Below are positions 35,026 through 45,734 of a stretch of 64,000 nt of DNA, in pieces. A program made the translations under genes and the position numbers. The notes below the pieces were generated by a model. The model had not been told where the DNA came from and did not search any database. It was given only the letters and a program-made list of their open reading frames with translations. The stretch is from Acanthosepion esculentum (Eukaryota > Mollusca > Cephalopoda > Sepiida > Sepiidae). Position 1 is the stretch's first letter. Each line of letters starts with the position of its first letter. The stretch covers positions 39,835,353-39,899,352 of the forward strand of contig OZ038492.1 of NCBI GenBank assembly GCA_964036315.1, written 5' to 3'.

Positions 35026-35805
35026 TGTTGTAACCTAGGAAAGGTTACCGAATAGAATAATCACACGGAGGTTTGTAATGAACGACAATAGTTAGGACAC
35101 GAACAACATATATAAGATTCGTCAGCGGCGCGTAGAAGTAGTCAACTGTTAGAAGTGTGTCAAGTGAATTCCACAATGAATCTCCAACTGAAGCATATCT
35201 ACCAACCGCTCCACGCGGTCAGATATGGCACAAGGCTGAATTTAATGTGGGGTATCCGAGCCCATAGGCCCGGCCAAACATTCTATAGACCTCGTATAAA
35301 ACGGAGTTGGGTAGTTGTTTCCCGAGACGCGACTCTGCCCTTCGACGTAGTCTCGTCTGGGGATCCTCTCTGCCCCGGGGCAGAGTGTTTGACCAGCACA
35401 GCTGGAAACGAATCTCCGTCTGTGGATTCTCTCTGCTCAGCGGCAGAAAGTTTGACCAGCACATCTGGAAACGAATCTCCAACTGCTGGATATCTACTAA
35501 CCGCCCCACACGGTCAGATGTGACACAAGGCCGAATTTAATGTGGGGTATTCGATCCCGTTGGCTCGGCCAAAAATTCCCCGTCGACCCTGTATAAAATG
35601 GAGTCGGGTAGCTGTTTCCCGAGAAAAAGATTCTGTCCTTCGATGTAGTCTCGTCTGGGGATGCTCTCTGCTCCGGGGCAGAGTGTTTGACCAGTATAGC
35701 TGGAGACGAATCTCCAACTGTAAACCAACATACCATTACCATTTACTACTGTATTTATGTGAATGGGTTACATACCCCATTTTCGTCCGTAGGTACGCTA
35801 CAACA
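35026..35805. repeat. Solo-LTR-like segment with internal tandem duplication
   Basis: It begins TGTTGTAACC and ends GCTACAACA, short inverted TG...CA tips as in LTRs. The interior has a unit starting CTCCAACTG at about 35180 and again at about 35478. Each unit contains TGTGGGGTAT, a TATAAAA box (near 35297 and 35594), TTTCCCGAGA and GTTTGACCAG. The first unit also has an extra ~60-bp copy of GGAAACGAATCTCC and its flank. The 5-bp flanks do not match, so LTR status is inferred. GC content is higher than the surroundings. Confidence 0.5.
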
Positions 35806-36105
35806 TAAAGATGAACCAAGACGAACATGCTGGTTCGAATAGCAAAATATATAATATTTCTACTTGTCGATCTCCCAGGTTATAATAGTCATATCAGTGA
35901 TGCTATATGCAAATATATATGAAAAGCCTACCTATTCACGGAGAATGGCATCAAAGTGTCTGACTTCCTTGGAAGGAAAAAGTCGTACTATCAAGAATCA
36001 GAATATGACACATATCAATCGTCACTCATTTCTTCTAAATGTCAGGAAGCATATGCCGGAAAACATATTCTAACCAATGGTAGTGAACTTGCCCCTATAC
36101 GCCCC
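35806..36105. other. No recognisable feature
   Basis: A 69-residue frame at 35864-36073 has no recognised domain. Confidence 0.4.
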
Positions 36106-36109
36106 GCGA

Positions 36110-36340
36110 TTTTATGGCATGAGTAGAGAAGGAAATCTCCAAGAAAGGACTTAACATCAACTGCAAGAAAAGGCGGAATGTATGGTTGTTAGCAAAAGGA
36201 ACAGCACAACGTTCAAATTACAAATTAGAAATACCAAAATCAAATAAATACAAAATTTTAGATATCTAAGAAGTATTTTGACAGAGGACAGGAAATGCGA
36301 TAGTGAAATCCGAAGGAGCATAGCTGAAGAAAGCGGTGGT
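36110..36340 (+). pseudogene. LINE-A RT segment, left part of a split copy
   Basis: KKGLNINCKKRRNVWLLAKG, followed in shifted frames by IRNTKIKQIQNF and LTEDRKCDSEIRRSIAEE, is the region just after the RT catalytic box in this LINE. It stops where LINE-B begins; the continuation (KTPKISLEKKKRLLNSDV) resumes at about 37330. Confidence 0.72.
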
Positions 36341-37327
36341 CAATGCAGGTGTGCCCCAGAGGTCACTCCTTTGACCAACCATCTTTTTGATTTACATAAA
36401 TGACCCACCCAAGAACATTCTCAGATCATTTGTAAACATTTATGCCGATGATCGACTATATACCGATGCACCTCTAAAAGTCTTGATCATCAGATATTGG
36501 CAGCTGATGTCTCATCCGATCTAGCACGAACTACCCAGTGGGGAAAAAAACTGACTGGTAACATTCAATATCTCGAAAACCAAACTTGTTATATTCCAAC
36601 ATCGTCGATCGAACCCCGGACTACTGTCAGTCTCGATGAACGGATGAAGAGGCATCGTGCCTTGATATACTACTGGGCCTCAAACCTGACCTCAAGTGGA
36701 CCTCATACATACGATGAATTGCTAAAGATGCAGATAAACTTGCCGGCTTTGTACCGCTGTAGTAAGGACCTGACGCAACGTGCTATAATCTACCTTTAAA
36801 AGAGACAGATCACACCAGAAATAAAGCACTGTTGTCATATTTGGGTGATGGCTGCACATGCTGCCCTCTCCAGCCTCGATAGAGTTGAAAAGCGTCACCG
36901 AATCCTTGTGGGTGACGAATTATTTTCCACCCTCCAACCTCACAGGCGGGATGTAGCACGCCTCTCGCTGCTCTGTTGCTAATTTCACAGAAAGTCCTCG
37001 GACTAACTACATTCCTTCGTTCTGCCAGTTCTAATCTTCATGACAAGGATCCACCAGGCCACGCCTATTATAAGAAATCACCCACATTTCATCCGTATAC
37101 AATTGGCGGGAAGTAAGTTCCACTCAAACAGCTTCATTCCGCGATCTACTGCTTTGTGAAACCGACTCCCAAGTGGATGTTTCCCCGATCACTACAATCT
37201 TAACATGTTCAATCTAGGCTTAACAGTCATCTTCCACTCCTATACGTACAAATTGCCTCCTAACGTAATCTTCTACCTCGAGTGGGCTCCGGGCATTGTA
37301 CAGAGTGAACTTCACTGTAAAAAAAAA
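36340..37327 (+). pseudogene. LINE-B (jockey-like) RT relic inserted in LINE-A
   Basis: AGVPQRSLL, then IFLIYINDPPKNILRSFVNI and YADDRLYTD at 36380-36470, show the RT block with an intact YADD box. The frame from 36497 (MAADVSSDLARTTQWGKKLT) continues the RT thumb. A later part has LSSLDRVEKRHRILVGDELF, HSNSFIPRS and GCFPDHYNLNMF. It ends in CTCCGGGCATTGTACAGAGT and a short poly(A) at 37319-37327. It is 5'-truncated, with stops. The family tail also occurs at 61600-61870 and 62520-63850. Confidence 0.82.
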
Positions 37328-37810
37328 TGTATTAAAAACACCAAAAATTTCATTAGAAAAAAAGAAAAGATTACTGAACAGTGATGTAATATTAGTCCTC
37401 CTGTATTGCCGTGAACGCTGGGCAATAACCTCATAGATGAAAAGGGACATGAGGCAGCAAATATGCCGTTCTACAGGAGGATACTGAGGATAACATAGAC
37501 CGAACATGTGAGTAACAATGGGGTTTGAGAGAAAATGAAATAAAAACGAACTCTTATACATAACATCAGGAGGAGACATCGGACATTTTTAGGGCATATA
37601 GTGAATTGGAAAATATGATACATTTAGGAGAGATTGAAGGCAAGAGGGACACTGAAAGACATCGCATAATTTACTCAGTGCGCTTGAGTAAATGGATGGC
37701 AGAGCAGAGTTTAGGGGAAATAATAAAAAGACAAAAATTATGAAGAGCTGCAAAGGACAGACAATTTTGGAGAGCCATGATCGCCAATGAAGAAAGGACA
37801 CGGCACATAG
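37328..37810 (+). pseudogene. LINE-A, right part of the split copy, up to its 3' end
   Basis: KTPKISLEKKKRLLNSDVIL and VLLYCRERWAITS join in sense to the left part at 36340. The 3' part includes TGAGTAAATGGATGGCAGAG and TTTTGGAGAGCCATGATCGC. It ends GACACGGCACATAGAAGAAG and passes directly into (GAA)n. Confidence 0.82.
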
Positions 37811-37924
37811 AAGAAGAAGAAGAAGAAGAAGAAGAAGAAGAAGAAGAAGAAGAAGAAGAAGAAGAAGAAGAAGAAAAAGAAAAAGAAGAAGAAGAAGAAG
37901 AAGAAGAAGAAGAAGAAGAAGAAA
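37811..37924. repeat. (GAA)n microsatellite at a LINE 3' end
   Basis: About 38 GAA units starting immediately at the LINE-A end. The poly-Ser or poly-Phe frames over it are artefacts. Confidence 0.96.
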
Positions 37925-38195
37925 TATGATCTAGACGACCTTTGCAAGGGAATAAAAATAAAGACGATTCTAGCTTATTTGAAGGATGTTTGTTTATATT
38001 GTAAATTACAGCGCTCAATAACCCCGTTCTAAAGGCATAGCTGGACAGTGGTGGAAACAATGACCTTGAAGAAGCCATATATTTAATAAAAAAATATTTC
38101 GCCGTTAAATAACCGACGGAGTTAATATGCCGTTGACAGAGAACAATTAGTCAATCTGAAAATAGGTGTAAATAATAAAGGTGCGTTTTTATAGC
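37925..38195. other. No recognisable feature
   Basis: Nothing recognised. Confidence 0.4.
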
Positions 38196-38199
38196 CACC

Positions 38200-38475
38200 T
38201 GTCACCGGGAAGGGATAAATCAACACCACCAACTCAACACGACTGAACACCGCCTGCCGGCTTGGCACCGGGACAACTCAGGACTGACACAACTCAGAGA
38301 AATAGTAGAGAGTATAGTAGAGAGAATCACGATCCCTTAGACGTCACGCTACTTCCAATTTATACGTACACTTTACGATCACGTGATCTACGTATTTAAT
38401 AATGGAATCGTCCGTGTTTGATCACTGGTGATCTGTGTTTAAATTACGGTGTGGGCAAGGACACTTTATTCGTAT
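38200..38475 (-). repeat. Dispersed repeat R1, copy 2
   Basis: AGAGAGTATAGTAGAGAG, ATTTATACGTACACTTTACG, ATCACGTGATCTACGTATTT and ACACTTTATTCGTATAC match copy 3 at 38920-39085 closely and copy 1 in reverse. The left part (38200-38300), with AACTCAACACGACTGAACAC, differs from the other copies. Confidence 0.72.
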
Positions 38476-38725
38476 ACAACAAGTTTAAATACTTTTGGAA
38501 ATGAAAGTAGTGACTTTATCCATCATGAATACATCATAAAAAGTATGCTTATGAGTTACGACATATTGAAAGAAAGCTTATCTGGAAAGAAAATGAGTCA
38601 GGAATAAGTCAAGATTTTGTTTTATATACTAAGGAGGTTACTTCGTTCGACGATCGGATCAACAACCAACAAAAAAATGCGTCATTTCATGCGTGACAAC
38701 CTAATAATTTTTTGTGATGTTAGAT
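38476..38725. other. Spacer between two R1 copies
   Basis: No recognised content. If R1 is an LTR this ~250 bp would be a remnant of the interior, but I see no primer-binding site or coding motif. Confidence 0.35.
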
Positions 38726-38729
38726 GCTC

Positions 38730-39085
38730 ACTCGTTTAAATTCCGTTAGGTCAATGAATGCTCGTTGTCACATCTGAAATACTCGTTGCAGACGAGACTT
38801 TGTAAATGCAAATACTGGAAATAGTAGTAACGCCTTCAAATAATACTCGCACTAATAATACTTGTTCAAGTAGTAATCGCCGAATAGTAATTCGTATAAG
38901 AATCAGTATAGAGAAATAGTATAGTGGATAGCATAGAGAGTAGCGACCACTTAGACATCACGCTAATTCCAATTTATACGTACCTTTTACGATCACGTGA
39001 TCTGCTTATTTAATAATGGAATCGTCCGTATTTGCTCACTGATATCTGTGTTTAAACGACAGTGTCGGCAACGATACTTTATTCC
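38730..39085 (-). repeat. Dispersed repeat R1, copy 3
   Basis: CTCGTTGTCACATCTGAAAT, AATACTCGCACTAATAATAC, AGTAATCGCCGAATAGTAAT and ACTTTATTCCTATA align with the reverse complement of 1050-1485 along the whole length. The last 150 bp match copy 2. It ends two bases before the MITE at 39090. Confidence 0.75.
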
Positions 39086-39089
39086 TATA

Positions 39090-39261
39090 CAGTGTAACCC
39101 GGATATAAGAGAGTTGTCGGGACCGGGTAGGAAGTCTCTTATATCCGGGTTTCTCTTATATCCGGGTTTGGTCTATTATATATACATTAACACAGGCTCT
39201 AATTTGGGACCAGAGAAAATCTCTCTTATATCCGGGTTTCTCTTATATACGGGTTACACTC
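39090..39261. mobile_element. MITE, second copy of the 17.5-kb family
   Basis: CAGTGTAACCCGGATATAAG at the left and a matching inverted end at 39240-39261, with TA on both sides (39088-39089, 39262-39263). The interior (CTCTAATTTGGGACCAGAGA, TCTATTATATATACATTAAC) is the reverse complement of 17560-17620. The single right-tip change, G to C, is the main defect. Confidence 0.92.
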
Positions 39262-39263
39262 TA

Positions 39264-40515
39264 CTACAAATGGGTAGGTTGGTACTGACTAATCTAGTTT
39301 GGAAACGTTTCCAGTATTATTCTTTCTGAAGGCGGCCTTTAGTATTCATTTGTTCTTACTGACGAGCCCAGTCTTTTATGGACATTTTCAAACTGCTGCA
39401 TTTATAAATGTGCATCTAGCATTTCACGGAGTTTTAAGAACTCTACATGAATCATTCCTCGATGATATCACCGTAAGAACTTATAATCGTCCTTGCATGG
39501 TGCTCAGATTCTGGATTTGTTGTGGAGATATATTTTTGTCCATCCACAGACATTTTTGTAATCATTTCATCCTACGCAAGGCGATAACGATGCTAATACA
39601 CAAAGAGTTGCAGACAGTCTAAGATAATGAGAATACTTTAGTGAGGAGAAAGGACAATAAAAGAACTTGATTCATGATGGCAAAAAAATATTGATTGTTG
39701 ATTGACCTGTTGCATTCTTAACGAAAGTTTAGTTCGAATCAGTCATTAAAATTGGTACTCAGAATTTATTGCGTCATCGATGATGTAAAATCTAAAAGAT
39801 CCATGAAAGACTGGCTTTTTATATAGATTGAATCATACCTTCTTACCGATATGCTGTACCTCTCTAGCTTAAAAAAAAAATAAGGGAGAAATCCGAATGA
39901 TACTAAAAGCGAAATACATTTGATACCGGCTTTGGCAATGGTTAACGTTCAGCAACAAAATCTGGAGTCTTCAGGAGAAAAAGAATCGTACGCTGTCGCA
40001 CCTATTGGTAGGCGTTTATGTAGTTCATGATAGAGTGCAGTTTGGCGCACGAACATGTAACAAAGACAAAGGGAGTAAAATGACTTAGACAGGAATGAAG
40101 AAGAGGTGCGAAAGCAGATGGTGATAGAGGAAGGCAGGGGGATAAAATGTGAAGGAAAAAATGCCGAGAGGAAAAGACGCGAAGCGAAAATAGAAAACAA
40201 TTGAAAGGAAATTAATATAAGATGACGGCTGAACGAGAAAAGGCAAGTGGGGATAGATAATTGGAATTGAAAAAGAAACTAAAAAGGAAAAACAGCGAAA
40301 AGGGAAAAATGAAAAAATAAGTTACATATCTTGCAACGGTGTTAGTATTCGATCTTTGAACCGAAGTAAAAATTTCAATTTTCAAATGAAGTCGGCCACC
40401 TCACCAAAATCTATGTTTACCAATAGTCGTTTTCATTCCTTTATAGAGAGGATATTCCTTTATTTAGATTCTACTGCCTTTATTCCCTTCAGAAGGTAAA
40501 ACGATGTTATTTCCA
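39264..40515. other. No recognisable gene
   Basis: The 107-residue plus-strand frame at 39299-39622 (start METFPVLFFLKAAFSIHLFL) is hydrophobic with no recognised family. Purine-rich GAAAAAGAAAC sequence lies near 40080-40320. Confidence 0.35.
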
Positions 40516-40521
40516 ATTATA

Positions 40522-40774
40522 CACCCGTGGTCAAAATCTTAAGACCAGATACAAGAGTTAAAAAAATATAAAATACTGTTACTGTCAAAATAAGTTTGCG
40601 AAACATTTAGATTTATTTAGAAAACGTAGTTTATCAACAAACAAGTGAACATTTTCAGCTTGATAAACTACATTTTCTAATTAAATGCAAATGTTTCGCA
40701 AATATATTTTGATTAAAGTAACAGTATTTTATATTTTTAACCCTTTTGTATCTGGTCTTAAATTTTGACCATGG

Positions 40775-40777
<3 letters not shown>
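40522..40777. mobile_element. 256-bp hairpin MITE with TA duplication
   Basis: CACCCGTGGTCAAAATCTTA at the left and CACCCATGGTCAAAATTTAA (reversed right end). The two halves are complementary over almost the whole length, about 120 bp each (shared AATATAAAATACTGTTACT, TTTGCGAAACATTT, GTAGTTTATCAA). TA lies at both ends. A foldback element, probably moved by a Tc1/mariner transposase. Confidence 0.92.

Positions 40778-40858
<81 letters not shown>
40778..40858. repeat. (TA)n/(GT)n microsatellite
   Basis: TA run followed by a short GT run between two transposons. Confidence 0.95.
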
Positions 40859-40863
40859 ATATA

Positions 40864-42126
40864 CAGGGGTTGGACAAAATAATTGAATCACTTGTTAAAT
40901 TCAAAGAAAATTTATTTAATATGTATTTGGTTCTCCTTTAGCCTCACATACAGCTTTAATACGTCTAGGAATGGAATCATACAGCTTCCTGACTTCATCA
41001 ACAGGAACTTTCAGCCATTCTTCCATTAATACCTGCTCTAGCTCTTTAAGACACGGCGGTGGAGGATAACGACTCCTAACCTGTCGCTCTAAAATGCACC
41101 ACAAATGTTTAATAATATTGATATCTGGAGATTGGGGAGGCCACTCCATGTGTTCTAGCTCACTTTCATGCTCTTCATACCAATTCCTAACCACTCAAGC
41201 GGTATGTATTGGAGAATTATCGTCTTGGAAGATGCAGTCACCATCAGGGGACAAAGTCTGGGCCATTGGAGGAACATGATCACGCAAAATGTTCAGGTAA
41301 TCTTTGCTGTTGATTCTACCACGCAGCGAAACTATTGAACCGAGACATTTCCATCGTACAGCGGCCCAAACTATCACTGATCCACCTCCATGCTTCACTG
41401 TTGGAAGAAGGCAGTCAGGGTTGTAAGCTTCTTTGGGCTGCCTTCACACATAAACTCACCCTGAAGTTGGGAAAAGAGAAAAACTGGACTCGTCTGAGAA
41501 TATGACTTGCTTCCATTGGTCTGCAGACCAGACATTGTGATCTCTTCACCATTTCAACCACTTCTGAATGTTGCGAGTGGAGAGAACAGGTTTCCTTACG
41601 GCGGCTCTTCCATGATATCAAGCCTTATAGAGCTCACGCCGAACAGTTTTAGTAGAAACTGGACAATTCAGATGATTATTCAACTCAGCAGTCACTTTGG
41701 CTGCAGTAGTCCGATGATTTTTCGCCACATTGCGTTTCAATGCACGTCGGTTCCTGTCAGTAAGTTTGCAAGTCCGGCCCGAATTGCTATGTTTTCTAGA
41801 GGTTTTACCCTGTTTCTTGAATTGCGTCATAGTTCTTGATATAGTTGCTTCTAAAAAACCAAACACTTTAGTAACCTTATTGTTCGAGGCTCCTGCCATG
41901 CGGGCTCCAACAATTTGCCCATGTTCGAACTCAGAGAGGTCACGCATTTAAATTAAATTTTACTAAATTCTAAAAATAAATAAGCCAAAGAGAGTAAATT
42001 AGAAAAATAAACGTATTTACAATAGATATAACCTGCAATTACGAAGTTTTAGTTAAAGTTCTTAATATAATAGGTCTTTGAAATATAGGAGTGGAATTTG
42101 CACCTGTTCCAATTATTTTGTCAAAC

Positions 42127-42130
<4 letters not shown>
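40864..42130 (-). mobile_element. Nearly complete Tc1-like transposon
   Basis: CAGGGGTTGGACAAAATAAT at 40864 and the reverse complement of the 42108-42130 end (GGGTTTGACAAAATAATTGG) are the terminal repeats. The element is about 1.27 kb, a usual length for Tc1-like elements. TA sequence surrounds both ends. It carries the transposase relic 40916-41947. Confidence 0.88.
40916..41947 (-). pseudogene. Tc1-like transposase, catalytic Glu replaced and frames broken
   Basis: The Met at 41947 (MRDLSEFEHGQIVGARMAGA) begins a helix-turn-helix region ending near NCPVSTKTVRRELYKA. A stop or frameshift near 41620 leads to the middle part. From 41398 the frame holds MKHGGGSVIVWAAVRWKCLG and CIFQDDNSPIHTA, with the second catalytic Asp. 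An in-frame TGA follows, then VVRNWYEEHE and PPQSPDINIIKHLWCILE. The usual NPIE reads NIIK, so the third acidic residue is Lys. The protein is full length in layout but cannot be active. Confidence 0.92.

Positions 42131-42190
<60 letters not shown>
42131..42190. repeat. (TA)n microsatellite
   Basis: TA run directly at the Tc1 element end. Confidence 0.95.
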
Positions 42191-42193
<3 letters not shown>

Positions 42194-42315
42194 ATACAAA
42201 CACTATACATTAAATCAAAGAGTAAGTATTTGAAGGCCAAAATTGGGAAAATCCTATGTGACACGTTTCATTCTTGAAAAAGAACGTTTACAGACTAAAT
42301 GTTTTTACTGATGTG

Positions 42316-42319
<4 letters not shown>

Positions 42320-42371
<52 letters not shown>

Positions 42372-42388
42372 TATATATACGTGTGTTC

Positions 42389-42427
<39 letters not shown>

Positions 42428-42438
42428 ATGTCTGTATG

Positions 42439-42528
<90 letters not shown>
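42320..42528. repeat. (TA)n then (GA)n compound microsatellite
   Basis: Three TA blocks separated by GCATATATATACGTG and CATAATGTCTG; GA run at 42495-42528. Confidence 0.96.
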
Positions 42529-42529
<1 letters not shown>

Positions 42530-42534
<5 letters not shown>

Positions 42535-43235
42535 GAGGTGTTTACGTTCTGATGAGTTGGACATCTCGGTGTTCGCAAAATAAAAATTATAAACTAAATC
42601 GATAATTAAAGTCTGGGGCTTCTTAGTCACTTTCACAACGCTGGAAAGTTCCTTTTCTCTGCTTTTTCTATAAATACCTCTATGCTAATTTTTCGGGTGA
42701 TCCAGACGAAATTTTATCGCTCTGCTGTTTGGAACATTGTATTTTTGTGCTTGAAGAAATGTTAGGTTGAATCTATAATTTTTCTGACGTTATTTTCTTT
42801 TTTTTGTTGTTGTTGATTGATTTTGTGAAAAGTTTGGATTTTATTTTTGTTTTCACCCTACCTCGGCGCTAATTATATTTTGATACCTATTTTTTTTACA
42901 TTTGATTTATTTTTCATGTAAATTATATTGAAGTTTCCGTTTTTTCTTTTAATTTCTAATATCTGCCTGGCTTTAAACACATTTTATTTTTTTCTCGTAT
43001 AATTTTTGTTTTTGTTTAATCTTTGTGGTTTAATTTTCTACGTGTTACTTCGTTCATTATTTTTGTTGTTCTATGTAAATAAGTCTCTTTTCTTGTTTTT
43101 CCTTAATCCATGCCTAGCCGAATGCCTTTTCTGTTTTATTCAAAAGCATTAAGATTATGCAGACTCTAGTATTTACATTCAGAAGAAATATCCATTGAAA
43201 ACACCTTTACTATCTATCTAAATATCTACCTATCT
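42530..43235. other. T-rich sequence without recognised content
   Basis: Long T-rich stretch (TTTTTTGTTG, TTTTCTTTT motifs), with no open frame or repeat end recognised. A short CTAT/CTAC run precedes the microsatellite at 43239. Confidence 0.45.
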
Positions 43236-43237
43236 AT

Positions 43238-43238
<1 letters not shown>

Positions 43239-43272
<34 letters not shown>
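43239..43272. repeat. (TA)n microsatellite
   Basis: TA run after a short CTAT tract. Confidence 0.93.
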
Positions 43273-43276
<4 letters not shown>

Positions 43277-43429
43277 GGGCTATTGTACCAGTATTGCTAG
43301 TATTATAATAGTGGATCTAGGATAAACTTAATTCTTAGAATTCGTTCAATTCATTAAAATCATTTTTAATCTTTTTAGATTCATAATTTTTATTATAATA
43401 CATTTATTTTTAGGACAATCACAACATTC

Positions 43430-43740
43430 CCCGGGTTCGACAAACACCATATTCCCCAGATGTCGTCGTCCCTTCCGACTTTTTCCTCTTCAAAAACGAA
43501 ATCGCGCTTTAAATCACAAAAATTTCTAGGCGTCGAGGAAATTCCAAGTGCATGCGTTTCGGCAGCTTCTCGCTCTCCAATAAATAGGAGTTCCAGTTAT
43601 GCTTCCATCAATAGAAACGACACTGGATAATGTGTGTGGCTTCAGAATGGTACTTTTTCAAAGGAGATTAAATGCGGAGTTGATATTTTTTGTAGTTTTC
43701 ATTTTATACCACCAGTTCCCATACTTTTTGAACAGGCCCC
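43430..43740 (+). pseudogene. Mariner-like element, C-terminal relic
   Basis: Around 43450-43500 one frame reads YSPDVVVPSDFFLFKNEIAL, the last catalytic motif (SPDxxPSDFFLF) of a mariner family different from the 8.5-kb one. The end has GTTCCCATACTTTTTGAACA at 43717-43736, resembling inverted ends of the AAAAAGTATGG type. 5' part absent, stops present. Confidence 0.65.

Positions 43741-43804
<64 letters not shown>
43741..43804. repeat. (TG)n/(TA)n microsatellite
   Basis: Short TG then TA run. Confidence 0.95.
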
Positions 43805-43808
<4 letters not shown>

Positions 43809-44056
43809 ATGGGATCTTACCTGTAACGACACAATGAACTCTTCCTGACACTATAATGACTGCGGATAGAGACAGGAAGTGGAACGAGTCGAGAAAATAG
43901 TAGTTCACTCCAAACCAGACTGACAGTCATACTAACACCTTCAACGTATTATTATTCTGTTGTAATATATCTTTGGTATTTCTACACTTGTTTTAGTGTT
44001 GTTCTTCCTTGGTCCTAACCTTGGACCATAACAGTGGTGTGAGGATATTGGACCAT

Positions 44057-44060
<4 letters not shown>
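43805..44060. repeat. Solo-LTR-like segment
   Basis: It begins TGTTATGGGATC and ends TTGGACCATAACA. The terminal TGTTATGG/CCATAACA is an 8-bp inverted pair. The right tip occurs twice (44021-44033 and 44048-44060) with GTGGTGTGAGGATA between. The segment sits in TA repeats, so a target duplication cannot be scored. No coding sequence. Confidence 0.45.

Positions 44061-44095
<35 letters not shown>
44061..44095. repeat. (TA)n microsatellite
   Basis: TA run. Confidence 0.94.
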
Positions 44096-44099
<4 letters not shown>

Positions 44100-44255
44100 T
44101 TTATTTTTTAATCCGACATATTTTTATTATTTCAAACGTTATTTCAGTGGATACTCTAATGTGAGTAGACGCTCGCTTATTTAAAACAGGATTTAGATCT
44201 TCTACCAGAATGCGTACTTGAGAAAGTGATAGTTTTCTAGAAAGTTTTAGTTTCT
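44095..44255. repeat. Dispersed repeat R3, copy 1
   Basis: TTTATTATTTCAAACGTTAT, CAGTGGATACT, TAGACGCTCGCTTATTTAAA and GCGTACTTGAGAAAGTG align with 56820-56950 (TTTATTACTTTAAACGCTAT, TAGTGGATACT, GCGTATTCGAGAAA). Both follow a TA microsatellite. Confidence 0.6.
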
Positions 44256-44328
44256 TCGAGTATGCAGGCCAGTAATCTAAATAAATATTGTTTAAAATAA
44301 ATGGTGGGTCTGCTCACATATGGGCATC

Positions 44329-44331
<3 letters not shown>

Positions 44332-44395
<64 letters not shown>
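44332..44395. repeat. (TA)n microsatellite
   Basis: TA run. Confidence 0.95.
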
Positions 44396-44397
<2 letters not shown>

Positions 44398-44399
44398 GT

Positions 44400-45055
44400 A
44401 ATATTCGTATAAACAAGTTGTTAATTTCAAACAAGCTGAACTAATATTTTATTGTATTTTCCAATTTATAAATAAGATGTTCATCCAAATCTAAGCGGTA
44501 GATATACTGTCCAAAGCTCTTAAATGTTTTTCAAGTACATTGGACAGTCTCTGTCATTATCAAGAACTGGATGTTGTCAGTCTAGCCAGCAAGATTTTAT
44601 TGATTACCCGCTCTCATTTTGGAGGGACACTGCCATACCAATTTAATTAAAATAGACCCGTATCGCATAAGTGACGTCAAAAGTAAGGTTACAAACCGTT
44701 CTTTATTGGAAAGGACAGTCCGTTAATAACCTCCTTCAGTCTTTGTCTTTTGATGAATTTGGATGCTAAAGAAGGAAACTGCCATTTCCAATTATATTGT
44801 GTCTGTACAGAAATTCAGTCAAAAATCACTATTTATATATGTATATTTCCTTTCTTTTCTTTATTAGAAATTGACAGAGTTGACAACCCTACAGACATAG
44901 AAGTTTGAAATAAGAGAAACTTCCACTATTTTCCTTTTAAAATAAAATAGGGAAAGAAAGTATAAATATTTGATTGAAGAAATGGAAAATTAAAGACGAA
45001 GGACTTCGACAAAGAAGAAATAAGTAAAAAGAAAAAGGTATAAGAATGTAAAATA
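44400..45055. other. No recognisable gene
   Basis: TACTGTCCAAAGCTCTTAAA and TACATTGGACAGTCTC near 44500-44555 form a short imperfect inverted repeat. The 70-residue frame at 45138-44926 overlaps a LINE. Confidence 0.4.
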
Positions 45056-45059
45056 CAGA

Positions 45060-45730
45060 CCCCTTTCTGACCTCCCACCATCATCAATGCTGATGCCAAT
45101 CTCCTGCAAAGTGACTCGTTGCGCCTTCGCGGGCTCACATCTTCAGCTGATACGAAGTGAAAAGTCTATATTGAATACATCGCTAGGCCTGCTGTTAAGA
45201 AAGTTGGTTTATAGTGTCGTACTAGCTAATTTTTTCCTCCTGAATTTATCTTACATATGTATATATATCATTCGTCCATGCTTTGAATATTACTGCCACA
45301 TAAGGTCCAGTGGGCCTGCTATATATTTAGATAATCTTGATGAGGCTGACATCCCGTTCCCACCCCTTCACCGTTGAAACTGTTAGATGTAGACGTCTCT
45401 TCTACTCCAATAGCTTCATGTCTCGCACATCTCGCCTGTGGATCTCCCTTCCTTATTCCTGTTTCCCTGACAAATACGAGCTCCAACTATTTAAGTGTAA
45501 CGTCAATCGACATCTCCAGCTGCCTTGATCTATCCACTTCACTTCTCCACATCCTTTCCCCTTTCATTCCTATCTGCTCTCGCTCAATCTTCTGTAACCC
45601 CCTTGCCTTGATCGATCCACTATCTTTCTCCACATCCTCTCCTTTACCACTCCTATCTGCTTTTCCTCCAAACCTTCTGTAACCCCTTGCGTGCTAGTGG
45701 CTTCCAGCCTTGCTTGGGGTAATAAGCTTA
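45060..45730 (+). pseudogene. LINE-C C-terminal relic
   Basis: RPCFEYYCHIRSSGPAIYLD near 45270-45330 is the conserved region after the RT. HPFTVETVRCRRLFYSNSFM and SRTSRLWISL then KYELQLFKCNVNRHLQLP complete the tail. The 3' part contains CTTCTGTAACC twice (near 45589 and 45676), so the untranslated end is partly duplicated, and it finishes with CCTTGCTTGGGGTAATAAG. Confidence 0.85.
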
Positions 45731-45734
45731 AAAA

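Noticed and set aside
35155..35742. Overlapping frames of 64-122 codons on both strands
   Set aside because: They follow the tandem duplication of the LTR-like segment and repeat the same peptide (GNESP, PGAE); not convincing as genes.
39299..39622. 107-codon hydrophobic frame
   Set aside because: No family, start context or splice site that I can support; kept only as an unplaced frame in the region entry.
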